Part shown: piece after piece, positions 17,063-24,782 of the stretch
How the letters are laid out: the number at the start of each line of letters is the position of its first letter
How positions within the stretch are numbered: position 1 is the first letter of the stretch
From: Cellulomonas flavigena DSM 20109
GTDB lineage: Bacteria > Actinomycetota > Actinomycetes > Actinomycetales > Cellulomonadaceae
Direction: 5' to 3'
Length of the DNA stretch: 64,000 nt
Assembly: GCF_000092865.1 (NCBI RefSeq)
Contig: NC_014151.1
Coordinates: forward strand, 3,162,001 to 3,226,000
Made by a program: the position numbers and the translations under genes
Notes under the pieces: generated by a model
Databases searched by the model: none
What the model saw: only the letters and a program-made list of their open reading frames with translations
What the model was told of the DNA's origin: nothing

Positions 17063-17078
17063 GGTGATGTGCGTCACA
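17063..17078. promoter_or_regulatory. CRP/GlxR-like site upstream of the TrhA-family gene
   Basis: GGTGATGTGCGTCACA differs from the actinobacterial CRP/GlxR consensus TGTGANNTANNTCACA at two defined positions. It lies 64 bases before the hemolysin-III-family start and about 60 bases upstream of pncB, so it could serve either. Confidence 0.35.
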
Positions 17079-17141
17079 CGGCGCGGCGGCGCGTAGGCTC
17101 CCGCACGGGCCGGGTCGAGGGCTCACGAGGAGGAACGAACG

Positions 17142-17861
17142 GTGGATCCCACGTCCGCACGCACCACGCCGACGCCGGGGACGGCCCCACCAGCGCGGCT
17201 GAGCCGCGACGGCAGCGTGCACGTCACCGACGAGCGGATCAACACCATCACGCACCTCGCGGCCAGCTGCTTCGCGCTCGTCGGGGGCGGCCTGCTGGTC
17301 ACCCAGGCGGCCACGGAGGGCGACGTCTGGAAGATCGTCGGCCTGGGCGTGTACGCCGCGTCCGTGCTCCTGCTGTTCGTCGCCAGCACGCTGCACCACG
17401 GCATCGACAAGGGGCCGCGCGTCAACGGCGTGCTGCGCACGCTCGACTACGCGTCGGTGTTCGTCCTCATCGCCGGGACGACGACCCCGATGGTGCTCGT
17501 GCTGTTCCGCGACGCGTACGGCTGGGCCGTGCTCGGAGCAGTCTGGGTCGTCGCGGCGGTCGGCATCGCGCTGCGGTCGGCGCTGCGGGAGCTGCCCAAG
17601 TACGTGACCAACACGCTCTACATCACGATGGGCTGGATGCCGGTGCTGCTGGTCGGCGCCGGCGTCACCTTGCCCGTCGGGGCGTACGTGCTGCTGGCCA
17701 CCGGCGGGCTGGTGTACTGCGTGGGGTTCGTCGTGTTCGTGATCGAGCGGCCCAACCCCCTGCCCGGGGTGCTCGGCTTCCACGAGATCTGGCACGTGCT
17801 CGTCGTGCTCGCCGCCGCGCTGCACTACCTGCTCATGTACCGGTACGTGCTGCCGGCCTGA
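17142..17861 (+). CDS. Hemolysin III / TrhA family membrane protein
   Basis: A 239-residue integral membrane protein of the PAQR/hemolysin III family with about seven transmembrane segments. Family features seen are NTITHLAASC near the N-terminus, STLHHGIDKGPR (the SxxxH motif), LDYASVFVLIAGTTTPM and the C-terminal FHEIWHVLVVLAAALHY (HxxxH), which together form the presumed zinc site. Bacterial members (YqfA/TrhA) affect membrane energetics and fluidity rather than lysis. GTG 17142 follows GAGGAGGAAC. It is divergent from pncB. Confidence 0.88.
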   Translation: MDPTSARTTPTPGTAPPARLSRDGSVHVTDERINTITHLAASCFALVGGGLLVTQAATEGDVWKIVGLGVYAASVLLLFVASTLHHGIDKGPRVNGVLRTLDYASVFVLIAGTTTPMVLVLFRDAYGWAVLGAVWVVAAVGIALRSALRELPKYVTNTLYITMGWMPVLLVGAGVTLPVGAYVLLATGGLVYCVGFVVFVIERPNPLPGVLGFHEIWHVLVVLAAALHYLLMYRYVLPA

Positions 17862-17888
17862 CGGCCCGGCGTGCCGCAGGATGGGCTC

Positions 17889-18365
17889 GTGACCGAGCTG
17901 CCCACCTTCACCGTCGCCGGCCTCGAGGCCGAGCCCGTCCTCGAGCTGCCGGCGTTCACCCAGGACGACGCCGTCGACCTCGGGCTGCTGGCCGTCGCCG
18001 TGGTCCGCGAGCGCGGCGCGAACCTCGCGGTGCGCGTCGAGCTGGGCGGCGCGACCGTCTTCCTCGCCATGACGGGCTCGACGGGTGCGGGCAACGTGCC
18101 CTGGCTCGAGGGCAAGGCAGCGGTGGTGCACCGCTTCGGCGAGGCGTCGCTGCTGGTCCGCCGGCGCCACGAGGCCGCGGGCACGCCCTTCGAGGAGCGC
18201 ACCGACGTCGACCACGACACCGTCAAGGCGCACGGCGGTGCGGTGCCGCTGCGCGTCGGCGGGGAGGTCGTCGGCACGCTGACGACGTCGGGCGAGCCGG
18301 ACGTCGTCGACCACTCGGTCGCGGTGGAGGCGGTCCGCCGGTACCTGGCAGCACGCGCGTCCTGA
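17889..18365 (+). CDS. UPF0303 family heme-degrading-domain-like protein
   Basis: A 158-residue soluble protein of the UPF0303/GlcG-HbpS-like fold, often annotated as heme-degrading domain protein. Visible family blocks are RGANLAVRVELGG, FLAMTGSTGAGNVPWLEGK (equivalent to MDGTSPDNDNWIRRK), HGGAVPLRVGGEVVGTLTTSGEPDVVDH. The length is typical of the family. The biochemical role is not settled. The start is GTG 17889, 27 bases after the TrhA-family stop, so the two probably share a transcript. Confidence 0.8.
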   Translation: MTELPTFTVAGLEAEPVLELPAFTQDDAVDLGLLAVAVVRERGANLAVRVELGGATVFLAMTGSTGAGNVPWLEGKAAVVHRFGEASLLVRRRHEAAGTPFEERTDVDHDTVKAHGGAVPLRVGGEVVGTLTTSGEPDVVDHSVAVEAVRRYLAARAS

Positions 18366-18371
18366 CGGACG

Positions 18372-19079
18372 TCAGGGCGTGCCTGCGTCCCGGTACGTCG
18401 CCATCGACGTGAAGCGCGTGGACCGCAGCCGCTCCGGTGCGAGCGTCACCGGCCACCCGGCGACCTGCTCCGTGAGCCGATCCAGCGTTCGCGCCAGGTG
18501 CCGCGGATCCAGCGGCGCGGGCGCTGACGGGCGGTAGTACGCCAGCGTGACGTGCGGCGTGAAGGGCCCGGACGGGACGACCTCGTCGAACAGCGCTCGC
18601 GCCGCGAGGAGCCGCGCGCAGTCCGCCTCGGTCGCCGGGAGCAGACCGACGACGACGCTCGTGCTCATCAGGTTGAAGACGGTGGTGCACCGCATCTGCA
18701 CCGGCCCAAGCGCCCGCGCCTCGGCCACCAGCTCGCTCACGCGCGGGTCGTCCTGCGCGACAGCGTCGGAGACGTCCTCCAGGCGCGGCGCGGCCCGCAG
18801 GTCGTGCAGGGTGACGTGGAACGAGCCCGGCGGGAGCGGAGCGGCGAGGCCGTCGCCGCAGGCGGCGTGCAGATCGTCGGCGACAGCGCTGAGCAGGTCG
18901 CGGGTCCCGGCGTCGAGGACGTGGACCACCGTGCTGCCGTGGAACGGGAGCAGCTCGCCCGTGACCGGGGCGACCTTCTCGCGCAGGGCGGGTGCGATCG
19001 AGAAGCCGTCCTCGTCGGGCACCGACCCGCGCTGGAACGACCCCACCCGCTGCGACATGTCGGCCGACGTCTCGACCAC
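18372..19079 (-). CDS. 2H phosphoesterase (2'-5' RNA ligase-like)
   Basis: A 235-residue soluble protein of the 2H phosphoesterase superfamily. Both signature HxT motifs are present: FHVTLHDL in the middle and PHVTLAYY near residue 175. Such enzymes hydrolyse or ligate 2'-5' or cyclic phosphodiester bonds; the specific substrate is unknown. I chose GTG 19079 because GGGAGGT lies seven bases upstream; ATG 19058 is an alternative. It is convergent with the UPF0303 gene (6 bases between stops) and divergent from the small Cys-rich gene. Confidence 0.8.
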   Translation of the reverse strand: MVETSADMSQRVGSFQRGSVPDEDGFSIAPALREKVAPVTGELLPFHGSTVVHVLDAGTRDLLSAVADDLHAACGDGLAAPLPPGSFHVTLHDLRAAPRLEDVSDAVAQDDPRVSELVAEARALGPVQMRCTTVFNLMSTSVVVGLLPATEADCARLLAARALFDEVVPSGPFTPHVTLAYYRPSAPAPLDPRHLARTLDRLTEQVAGWPVTLAPERLRSTRFTSMATYRDAGTP

Positions 19080-19196
19080 GGCACCACCTCCCGACCACGC
19101 CTCCCGCCGGCGGAAGGTCCCGACGAGCCGCCAGGTCGACCGTACGACCCCCGACCACCCGGGGCTCGAGCAGGCCGACCGCCGACCTCGCCGCCG

Positions 19197-19233
19197 ATAC
19201 CCCATGGGGTATCCTGGACGCGACCCCTGGGGT
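19197..19233. promoter_or_regulatory. CsoR/CstR-like operator palindromes
   Basis: ATACCCCATGGGGTAT at 19197-19212 is a perfect 16-bp palindrome, followed by the weaker ACCCCTGGGGT at 19223-19233. ATACCCC...GGGGTAT is the form of operator used by persulfide-sensing CstR and related CsoR-family repressors. The first lies 56 bases upstream of the small Cys-rich gene. No CsoR-family gene is in this window. Confidence 0.6.
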
Positions 19234-19267
19234 TTCCCCACGAGATCGACGACCGAAGGACCACACC

Positions 19268-19453
19268 ATGTGCCGAGCGACGACGTGCCGCGTGTGCGGC
19301 AAGACCACCTGGGCGGGCTGCGGGCAGCACGTCTCCGCCGTCAAGCAGACCGTCCTCGCATCGGACTGGTGCGACGGCAAGCACACCGCCGCCCAGACCG
19401 AGGCGGCCGCCGCGAGCCGCGGGGGGTTCCTCGCCCGACTCTTCGGCCGCTGA
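19268..19453 (+). CDS. Small cysteine-rich protein, 61 aa
   Basis: A 61-residue protein beginning CRATTCRVCGKTTWAGCGQH, with five cysteines in two CxxC-like arrangements plus a later WCDG, followed by an Ala-rich region and a basic end (FLARLFGR). The Cys/His pattern suggests metal or sulfur chemistry. Similar small proteins are widespread in actinobacteria without assigned function. It sits behind the CsoR/CstR-like palindrome and eight bases before the DUF4395 gene, so both are likely one sulfur- or copper-responsive transcript. Confidence 0.75.
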   Translation: MCRATTCRVCGKTTWAGCGQHVSAVKQTVLASDWCDGKHTAAQTEAAAASRGGFLARLFGR

Positions 19454-19461
19454 GGACGCCG

Positions 19462-20022
19462 GTGGGCGCCACTGGCCCGCGCGCGCGCACGGGCGCGGAC
19501 CGTGCGGCAGCGCCCGACGCCCCGCTCGTCGGCGTCGCGATGCCGGGGTACGACGTCCCCGTCATCGACGAGCGCGCCGTCCGCGCCGCCGCCGGGATCC
19601 TGTTCCTCGGCGGCGCCGTCGCGTTCGGCGTCGCCGCCGCCACCGGGTCGTCGACGCCGCTGAAGCCGTTCGGCATGGCCGTGCTGCTCGACCTCGGCCT
19701 GCGCGTCGGCGTCGGCGACCGCTGGTCACCCACCCTGGCGCTCGGGCGCCTGATCGTGCGACGGCAGACCCCCGAGTGGGTCGGCGCACCGCAGAAGGTG
19801 CTCGCGTGGTGGCTCGGGTTCGCGCTGGCCGCCGCGACCTGCGTGGCCACCGGGTGGCTGGCCGCGCCGCTCGGCGTCACGCTCGCCCTGTGCGGGCTGT
19901 GCCTGACGCTGCTGTTCGTCGAGACCGCCTTCGGCATCTGCCTCGGCTGCAGCCTCCAGCGGTGGCTGACCCGGACACCCCCGTCCCACTGCCCGGGCGG
20001 CGCCTGCACCACCGGGGACTGA
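19462..20022 (+). CDS. DUF4395 family membrane protein
   Basis: A 186-residue integral membrane protein. The DUF4395 domain begins VIDERAVRAAAGILFLGG and has about four membrane segments, with the conserved GICLGCSLQRWL near the end and extra cysteines after it (CPGGACTTGD). DUF4395 proteins are often encoded near rhodanese, thioredoxin or thiosulfate-related genes. GTG 19462 is chosen since it follows TGAGGACGCC; ATG 19540, right before the domain, is an alternative. It forms an operon with the small Cys-rich protein. Confidence 0.78.
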   Translation: MGATGPRARTGADRAAAPDAPLVGVAMPGYDVPVIDERAVRAAAGILFLGGAVAFGVAAATGSSTPLKPFGMAVLLDLGLRVGVGDRWSPTLALGRLIVRRQTPEWVGAPQKVLAWWLGFALAAATCVATGWLAAPLGVTLALCGLCLTLLFVETAFGICLGCSLQRWLTRTPPSHCPGGACTTGD

Positions 20023-20145
20023 CGCTCGGACGCCGGCCCGAGCCGACCCACCGCTCGCGTAGCCTGGCCCCGGACGTGGAGCGCTCGCGTGGGGACGTCT
20101 CGAGGTTGCCGACGTAGCCCCGTGCCGGGCGGCGCTGCACGTCCC

Positions 20146-20218
20146 GGGCCTCTAGCTCAACTGGCAGAGCAGCGGACTTTTAATCCGCGGGTTGTGGGTT
20201 CGATCCCCACGGGGCCCA
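20146..20218 (+). tRNA. tRNA-Lys (TTT anticodon)
   Basis: A 73-base cloverleaf: acceptor GGGCCTC pairs with GGGGCCC, D-arm AGCTCAACTGGCAGAGC, anticodon stem GCGGA/TCCGC around CTTTTAA (anticodon TTT, lysine), and T-loop TTCGATC within GTGGG/CCCAC. The discriminator is A; CCA is not fully encoded (ACC follows). The flanks (20023-20145 and 20219-20373) hold no other gene I can see. Confidence 0.95.
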
Positions 20219-20373
20219 CCTGAACTGCGGGAATGTTCTGCAGCCGCCTGTTCCGACGGGCGCGGACCCGGCGACGTGCGCACCCCTGACGACGGCCACC
20301 AGCGCGCGCAGTGTGAGAGATTCGAGCGACCTGGACCCGGTCCCTCTGTCGCCGTTCACGAGGAGCTCGCTGC

Positions 20374-21987
20374 ATGCGTCGTCTGCCCGGCCGATCTCCG
20401 CACGTTCGACCGGGTGCGCGCTCGCCGCGTCGCACCCCCGTCGCCGCCGGCCTGGCGCTCGCGCTCGGTCCCGTGCTGCTGGTCGGGTGCTCGTCCGGGG
20501 AGCCCACACCGCAGGAGCGGTCGACCACCGCCCTGGCGAAGGCGTCCGACGAGCTCAGCGCGATCGTCGCCGGGTTCGCACCCGAGGGCTGCACCGACGC
20601 CTCGCTGCCCGTCACGGTCGAGGAGGGGCGGCTCACGGCCGTGCTCCCGGACGCGGCCGACCCGTCACGGCCCGCCGACCGCACGTTCGCCCGCGCGATG
20701 GTCGAGGGCGCCGGGTTCGGCGGGTTCACCGCCGCGCTCGCCGAGGAGGTCTGCCGGCAGGGCTCCGTGAGTGATGCGACGGCCGTCGTCGAGCGCCTGG
20801 GAACCGAGCTGTGGCGGGACGCCGTCGCGCGCGCCCAGTCGACCGACGGTCTCGCCGGGGACCTGCCGGCGGGCGACGACCGCCCGCTGTACTGGACGCG
20901 GCTCGAGGCCATGGCCGTGCTGCACCAGTGGAGCCCCGAGTTCACGCTCACCACCGAGGAGCGGGCATCGCTGGTCGACACCTTCGACCGCGCGGCGCGG
21001 GGCATGCTCGACATCGACCTGCCACCGGGCGACCAGGTGACGCGGGTGCTCGTCAGCGGGTTCGACCCCTTCTCCCTCGACAGCGGCGACGAGGGACCGG
21101 CACGAGGGACGGTCGGCAACGGGATCCGGCACGGCAACCCGTCGGGCGCGACCGCTCTGGCGATCGACGGGACGACGACGACCGCTCCGGACGGCACGAC
21201 CGTGCACTACGAGGCGTACACCCTGCCGGTCAGCTACCCCGAGTTCGAGCGCGGGTACCTGGAGGACACGGTCGGCCCGCTGATGGTGGCCGGCGACGCC
21301 GGGCTCGACGCCTCGATCACCCTGAGCCAGGGCGGCGGTGACGCCTTCGCGCTCGAGCAGTGGAACGGCCGGTACCACGGTGACTACGCCGGCAACGACC
21401 GCTTCGCACCCTGCATGCCCACGGGCCTGACGGGCGCGCCCCAGCTCGCGAAGGACAACCCCGGCTGCAACGTGCAGGTGCCGGAGCGCTGGGGTGGCGG
21501 CGACTCCCTGACGGACCCGCCGCAGTGGACCGCGTCGACGCTCCCGGTCGCGCAGATGATCGAGGCCCGCACAGGCACGGACGTCCCGCGGCCGCCGGGC
21601 GACACCTGGGAGGACGAGTCGGTCGCGTTCGGCGTGCACTGGAACGCGAGCTACGCGTACTTCCCCAGCTGCGACTCCGCGGACGTGGAGTACGTCGACC
21701 AGCGCGAGGACACCTACCCGCCCACGGTCGAGCCGACACCTCCGCCCGAGGGCTCGTGCGCGCTCAGCGGCGGCGGCGGCACGTACCTGTCGAACGAGTC
21801 GGCGTACCGCAACACGCTGCTGCGCGACCGGGCGGGGCTCGACATCCCCGCGGGGCACATCCACACCCCGGACATGCAGCACTTCGCCACCGACGTCGCC
21901 GTCACGGACGCGACGTTCGAGGCGTGGCGCGACGCGATCGTCGCCCAGTCGCGCGAGCTCGTCGAGGTGGTCGCAGCCCACAGCTGA
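20374..21987 (+). CDS. Lipoprotein with pyroglutamyl-peptidase-like domain, Cys replaced by Ser
   Basis: A 537-residue lipoprotein: signal with lipobox LLVGC (Cys39), a region of about 190 residues without recognisable motifs, then a domain like peptidase C15 (pyroglutamyl peptidase). The C15 landmarks are VLVSGFDPF at its start, NPSGATALAIDG, LPVSYPEFERGY, and SGGGGTYLSNESAYRNTLL. In true peptidases the last block reads AGTYxCN with the nucleophilic cysteine; here Ser473 takes that place. The following GHIHTPD keeps the histidine. Two extra Cys-containing insertions (APCMPTG, NPGCNVQ) fit an extracellular, disulfide-bonded domain. It may be inactive, a binding protein, or a serine enzyme. 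ATG 20374 follows GAGGAGCTC. Confidence 0.72.
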   Translation: MRRLPGRSPHVRPGARSPRRTPVAAGLALALGPVLLVGCSSGEPTPQERSTTALAKASDELSAIVAGFAPEGCTDASLPVTVEEGRLTAVLPDAADPSRPADRTFARAMVEGAGFGGFTAALAEEVCRQGSVSDATAVVERLGTELWRDAVARAQSTDGLAGDLPAGDDRPLYWTRLEAMAVLHQWSPEFTLTTEERASLVDTFDRAARGMLDIDLPPGDQVTRVLVSGFDPFSLDSGDEGPARGTVGNGIRHGNPSGATALAIDGTTTTAPDGTTVHYEAYTLPVSYPEFERGYLEDTVGPLMVAGDAGLDASITLSQGGGDAFALEQWNGRYHGDYAGNDRFAPCMPTGLTGAPQLAKDNPGCNVQVPERWGGGDSLTDPPQWTASTLPVAQMIEARTGTDVPRPPGDTWEDESVAFGVHWNASYAYFPSCDSADVEYVDQREDTYPPTVEPTPPPEGSCALSGGGGTYLSNESAYRNTLLRDRAGLDIPAGHIHTPDMQHFATDVAVTDATFEAWRDAIVAQSRELVEVVAAHS

Positions 21988-22002
21988 CGCGGGCGGGCGG
22001 CG

Positions 22003-22028
22003 CGGCCCGGCGCTCGCACGCCGGGCCG
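22003..22028. terminator. Bidirectional terminator between convergent genes
   Basis: CGGCCCGGCG at 22003-22012 pairs perfectly with CGCCGGGCCG at 22019-22028 around a six-base loop, between the lipoprotein gene and the beta-helix gene that converge here. Confidence 0.75.
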
Positions 22029-22042
22029 CCGTCAGCCTCCCG

Positions 22043-23131
22043 TCAGGAGACGGGCCCCCCGCACTCCACGCCGACGCACTGCGGGTCGTTGCCGTTGCCC
22101 GACGCCCGGTTGCCGCCCAGGTCGGCGGCGTCCGGCGCGTGGATGCCCCAGCCGGCGTTCCTGGTGGCGGTGTTGTCCCCGAGCGCCAGCCCCGGCTCGT
22201 CCGACACGATGCCGTCGCCGTTGCGGCTGAACGTGTTGCCGGTGAGGAGGTCCGCCGGCGCACCCGAGACGCCCGGGTCGTCGGTGTAGCCCGTGCCGTT
22301 GCGCGTGAAGGTGCTGCCGGTCAGCTCGAGAGCGAGCTCGAGGCTGCTGCGCACGCCCACGTCGTTGGCGGTGAACGTCGAGCGCTCGATGCGCGCCGTC
22401 GCCATGCCCCCCTGGTAGCCCGTGCCGTTCTCCGTGAACGTGCTCGAGCGGACCGTGAGGTCGCCGTCGTCCTGGAAGATGCCCTCGTACGTGTTGCTCC
22501 GGAAGGTGCTGCGCTCGACCGTGCAGGTCACGCTGCACACCAGGCCGAGCTCGTTGTCCTCGAACGTCGAGCGGGCCACGACGCCGGTGCCGCTCCACCC
22601 GAGCTCGGCGCCCCAGCCGTTCGCGCGGACGGTGCTGCCGGTGATCTCGACGTGTCGCAGGTACGCCACGGAGACGCCCCGGGTGTTCCCGGCGACGGTC
22701 GAGCCGATGATGCGCACCTCCGCCTGGTTCTCGTCGAACATGTCCCCGTAGGCGGCGACGCCCGTGCCGTTCCCCTCGGCGGTGACGCCGCGGATCGTCT
22801 TGGCGCCCGCACCCGCCGCGTAGACGGCCTGGTAGAACCCCGTGACGCGGCCGTTGCGGACCTCGACGTCGCCCTCCGCCAGCAGGGCGACGCCCGTGTC
22901 GCTCCTGCCCGTTCCCTGGAGCGTGCGGCCCCGCAGGTCGAGCACGCCGCCCGCGAGCCTGACCCCCTCGCCGCTGCACACGAGGTCCCGAGCGAGGTAC
23001 GCGGGCCCGGTGACGGTCTGCCCGCACTCGGTGACGGGAGTCGGCCGGGCGGACGGTGCCGCCTGGGCCGGTGCGGCCACGACGAGCACGGTACCCGCGA
23101 GGACGGCGACGACGACGGATCTGCTGTGCAT
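22043..23131 (-). CDS. Secreted right-handed beta-helix protein (paralogue A)
   Basis: A 362-residue secreted protein. Residues 1-25 are a signal peptide (VVVAVLAGTVLVVAAPAQA). The rest is a string of about twelve beta-helix coils rich in GNGTG, RSTF and ENGTGY repeats (NosD/PbH1-like), which usually bind or cleave polysaccharides. Four cysteines occur as closely spaced pairs (CSVTC, CVGVEC). The last 45 residues closely match those of the protein at 45995. No catalytic residues can be assigned. ATG 23131 is chosen, with GGGGGAAGC just before it. Confidence 0.75.
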   Translation of the reverse strand: MHSRSVVVAVLAGTVLVVAAPAQAAPSARPTPVTECGQTVTGPAYLARDLVCSGEGVRLAGGVLDLRGRTLQGTGRSDTGVALLAEGDVEVRNGRVTGFYQAVYAAGAGAKTIRGVTAEGNGTGVAAYGDMFDENQAEVRIIGSTVAGNTRGVSVAYLRHVEITGSTVRANGWGAELGWSGTGVVARSTFEDNELGLVCSVTCTVERSTFRSNTYEGIFQDDGDLTVRSSTFTENGTGYQGGMATARIERSTFTANDVGVRSSLELALELTGSTFTRNGTGYTDDPGVSGAPADLLTGNTFSRNGDGIVSDEPGLALGDNTATRNAGWGIHAPDAADLGGNRASGNGNDPQCVGVECGGPVS

Positions 23132-23325
23132 GTGCTTCCCCCTTGTCCGGCCCACCCCCGTGCGGGCGCTGCCGCCAGGATGGCGAGGCCCCGACCGTTC
23201 TGTCCGTGTTCGCGGCGGTTTTTCACCCGACGACGTCCGCGTCCCGGCATGTCGTCACGCAGGGCCGCGGGTCTCCACCCACCCCGCCGGCACCACGGGC
23301 ACGCACGGCGCGCCGACGCGCCCGC

Positions 23326-23889
23326 CTACCGGTGCCGCAGCTCGCGCACGTGGACGAGCCCACGCAGCCCGAGCGCGCGCCTGTCGGCCGCGCTCTCCAG
23401 CGCGTCGACGACGACGGCGGCACCCAGCCAGTGGGCCTGCGCGTCCTCGACGAGCTGCCGGCACGCGAGCACCTGCCCCCCGGTGGCCGCCCACTCGTCA
23501 ACGAGGAGCACACGGTCGCCGCGGCGCAGGACGGAACGTCGCACGGCGAGCTCGAGGTTCCGGTCGCGGTAGTCGGGCGGAGTGCGTCGCACGAGCCAGA
23601 TGTCGTCGTCGGAGGCGCGCTCGGGTTGCTTGCGGACCGCGGCGAACCCGATCCCGAGATGCAGCGCGACCAGGGACCCGAGCAGGAAGCCGTGCGACTC
23701 CGTGCCGAGGACGACGGTGGGCCGGCCGTCCTCGCACAGGGCGGCGAGCGCGGGGCCCAGACCGGCGATGACGTCCGGATCGCGCCACCACGCGCTGCAG
23801 TCGGCGTAGTACGCGCGCGGCTGGGGCCACACCGGGGGGTCCGAGCGCCACACGAAACCCGAGATCAGCCGCGCACGAAGATCGTCCAC
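23326..23889 (-). CDS. Phosphoribosyltransferase-fold protein
   Basis: A 187-residue cytoplasmic protein with the type I phosphoribosyltransferase fold. The PRPP-binding loop is VLLVDEWAATGGQ (residues about 133-145), preceded by VVLGTESHGFLLGS and FAAVRKQPE. This resembles adenine phosphoribosyltransferase (VDDLLATGGT), but the second acidic residue of the loop is replaced (DEWAATGG), so substrate prediction is unsafe. The start GTG 23889 lacks a strong ribosome binding site. It is divergent from the small protein genes that follow. Confidence 0.75.
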   Translation of the reverse strand: MDDLRARLISGFVWRSDPPVWPQPRAYYADCSAWWRDPDVIAGLGPALAALCEDGRPTVVLGTESHGFLLGSLVALHLGIGFAAVRKQPERASDDDIWLVRRTPPDYRDRNLELAVRRSVLRRGDRVLLVDEWAATGGQVLACRQLVEDAQAHWLGAAVVVDALESAADRRALGLRGLVHVRELRHR

Positions 23890-24031
23890 CGGCGGAGTGT
23901 GGCAGACGCCCCCTCCCCGGGGGCGGCGTCGTCCACCCCGCCCCGGGTGAATCACCTCAACGCCGCGCGACTCCTTGTCGATGAGAGGGAACGGACGCCA
24001 CCGGGGCGGCCCGCGACCCGGAGGGGCCACG

Positions 24032-24232
24032 ATGAGCACCACGACCGCTGTACCCGCCGCCGACGTGCGGCGTGACGGCGAGCGTGCACTGGCCGTGGCG
24101 CTGGGCCTCGTGCGTCGCACTCCCCCGCCGCTGCACCTGCCGCCGGTGACGCAGCGCATCGTGCCCGGCCGCTCACCGCTGGAGGCGTCCGGCTGGGCCG
24201 ACGACGACGTGGTGACGCTCGTCCGGGCCTGA
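24032..24232 (+). CDS. Tiny conserved protein (paralogue 1), 66 aa
   Basis: A 66-residue protein with no recognised domain. It shares with the next gene the blocks LAVALGLVRRT, LPPVT and GRSPLEASGWA, so the two are tandem duplicates. GGAGGGGCCACG precedes ATG 24032, a good ribosome binding site. Third codon positions are nearly all G or C, supporting that it is coding. Its function is unknown. Confidence 0.65.
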   Translation: MSTTTAVPAADVRRDGERALAVALGLVRRTPPPLHLPPVTQRIVPGRSPLEASGWADDDVVTLVRA

Positions 24233-24360
24233 GACCTGCGGCTTCACCCGCACCATGAGGTGCACCATTCCGGCCTTCACCCCTCCCGCATCGCGGCGGG
24301 CGCCCTCCATAGTGGACGAGGACGGACCGCACAGGGCCCGACGAGAGCAGGGAGACGGCG

Positions 24361-24567
24361 ATGACCACGACCACCGCGACGAGGCACCTCGACGGGCGTG
24401 AGCTCGCCGTCGCGCTCGGTGTCGCGCGGGCCACGGCCCCGTCGCCCGCCCTGCCGCCGATGACCCTCGCACCCGTCCCCGGCCTCTCACCGCTCGAGGC
24501 GTCGGGCTGGGCGCAGGCGGAGACGATCCCCACGCAGCGCACGGTCCCCACGCAGCGCACGCGGTAG
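24361..24567 (+). CDS. Tiny conserved protein (paralogue 2), 68 aa
   Basis: A 68-residue duplicate of the preceding gene: LAVALGVARAT, LPPMT and GLSPLEASGWA align without gaps. Its tail contains a small internal repeat (PTQRTVPTQRT) encoded by a 15-base direct repeat (CCCCACGCAGCGCAC). AGCAGGGAGACGGCG precedes ATG 24361. The 128-base spacer between the two copies looks like a separate promoter region, so they may be expressed independently. Its function is unknown. Confidence 0.65.
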   Translation: MTTTTATRHLDGRELAVALGVARATAPSPALPPMTLAPVPGLSPLEASGWAQAETIPTQRTVPTQRTR

Positions 24568-24720
24568 CCCCCTGATCCGACCGGCGGCGTTCCCCCAGCG
24601 GCTGCCGGTCGCACGCGTCGGCGGCGGTGCGGTGTCACCCCTGACTCATCGCACCGTCGTCGACCCCCAGCAGTTCCCCACCTGTCCGGCTGCCCTCACC
24701 CCCTGGCTGCCGGTCGGCTG

Positions 24721-24760
24721 TCGGCGGTGGGGCGGTGGTACACCACCGCCCCACCGCCGA
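24721..24760. terminator. Perfect 19-bp hairpin
   Basis: TCGGCGGTGGGGCGGTGGT at 24721-24739 is perfectly complementary to 24742-24760, leaving a two-base loop. It lies 150 bases after the second tiny gene and 23 bases after the stop of a possible minus-strand peptide gene. A terminator is likely, or a cruciform. In the remainder of the 24568-24999 gap I see nothing firm beyond the peptide candidate. Confidence 0.6.
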
Positions 24761-24782
24761 CCTCGTTCCGGGCCTGCGCAGG

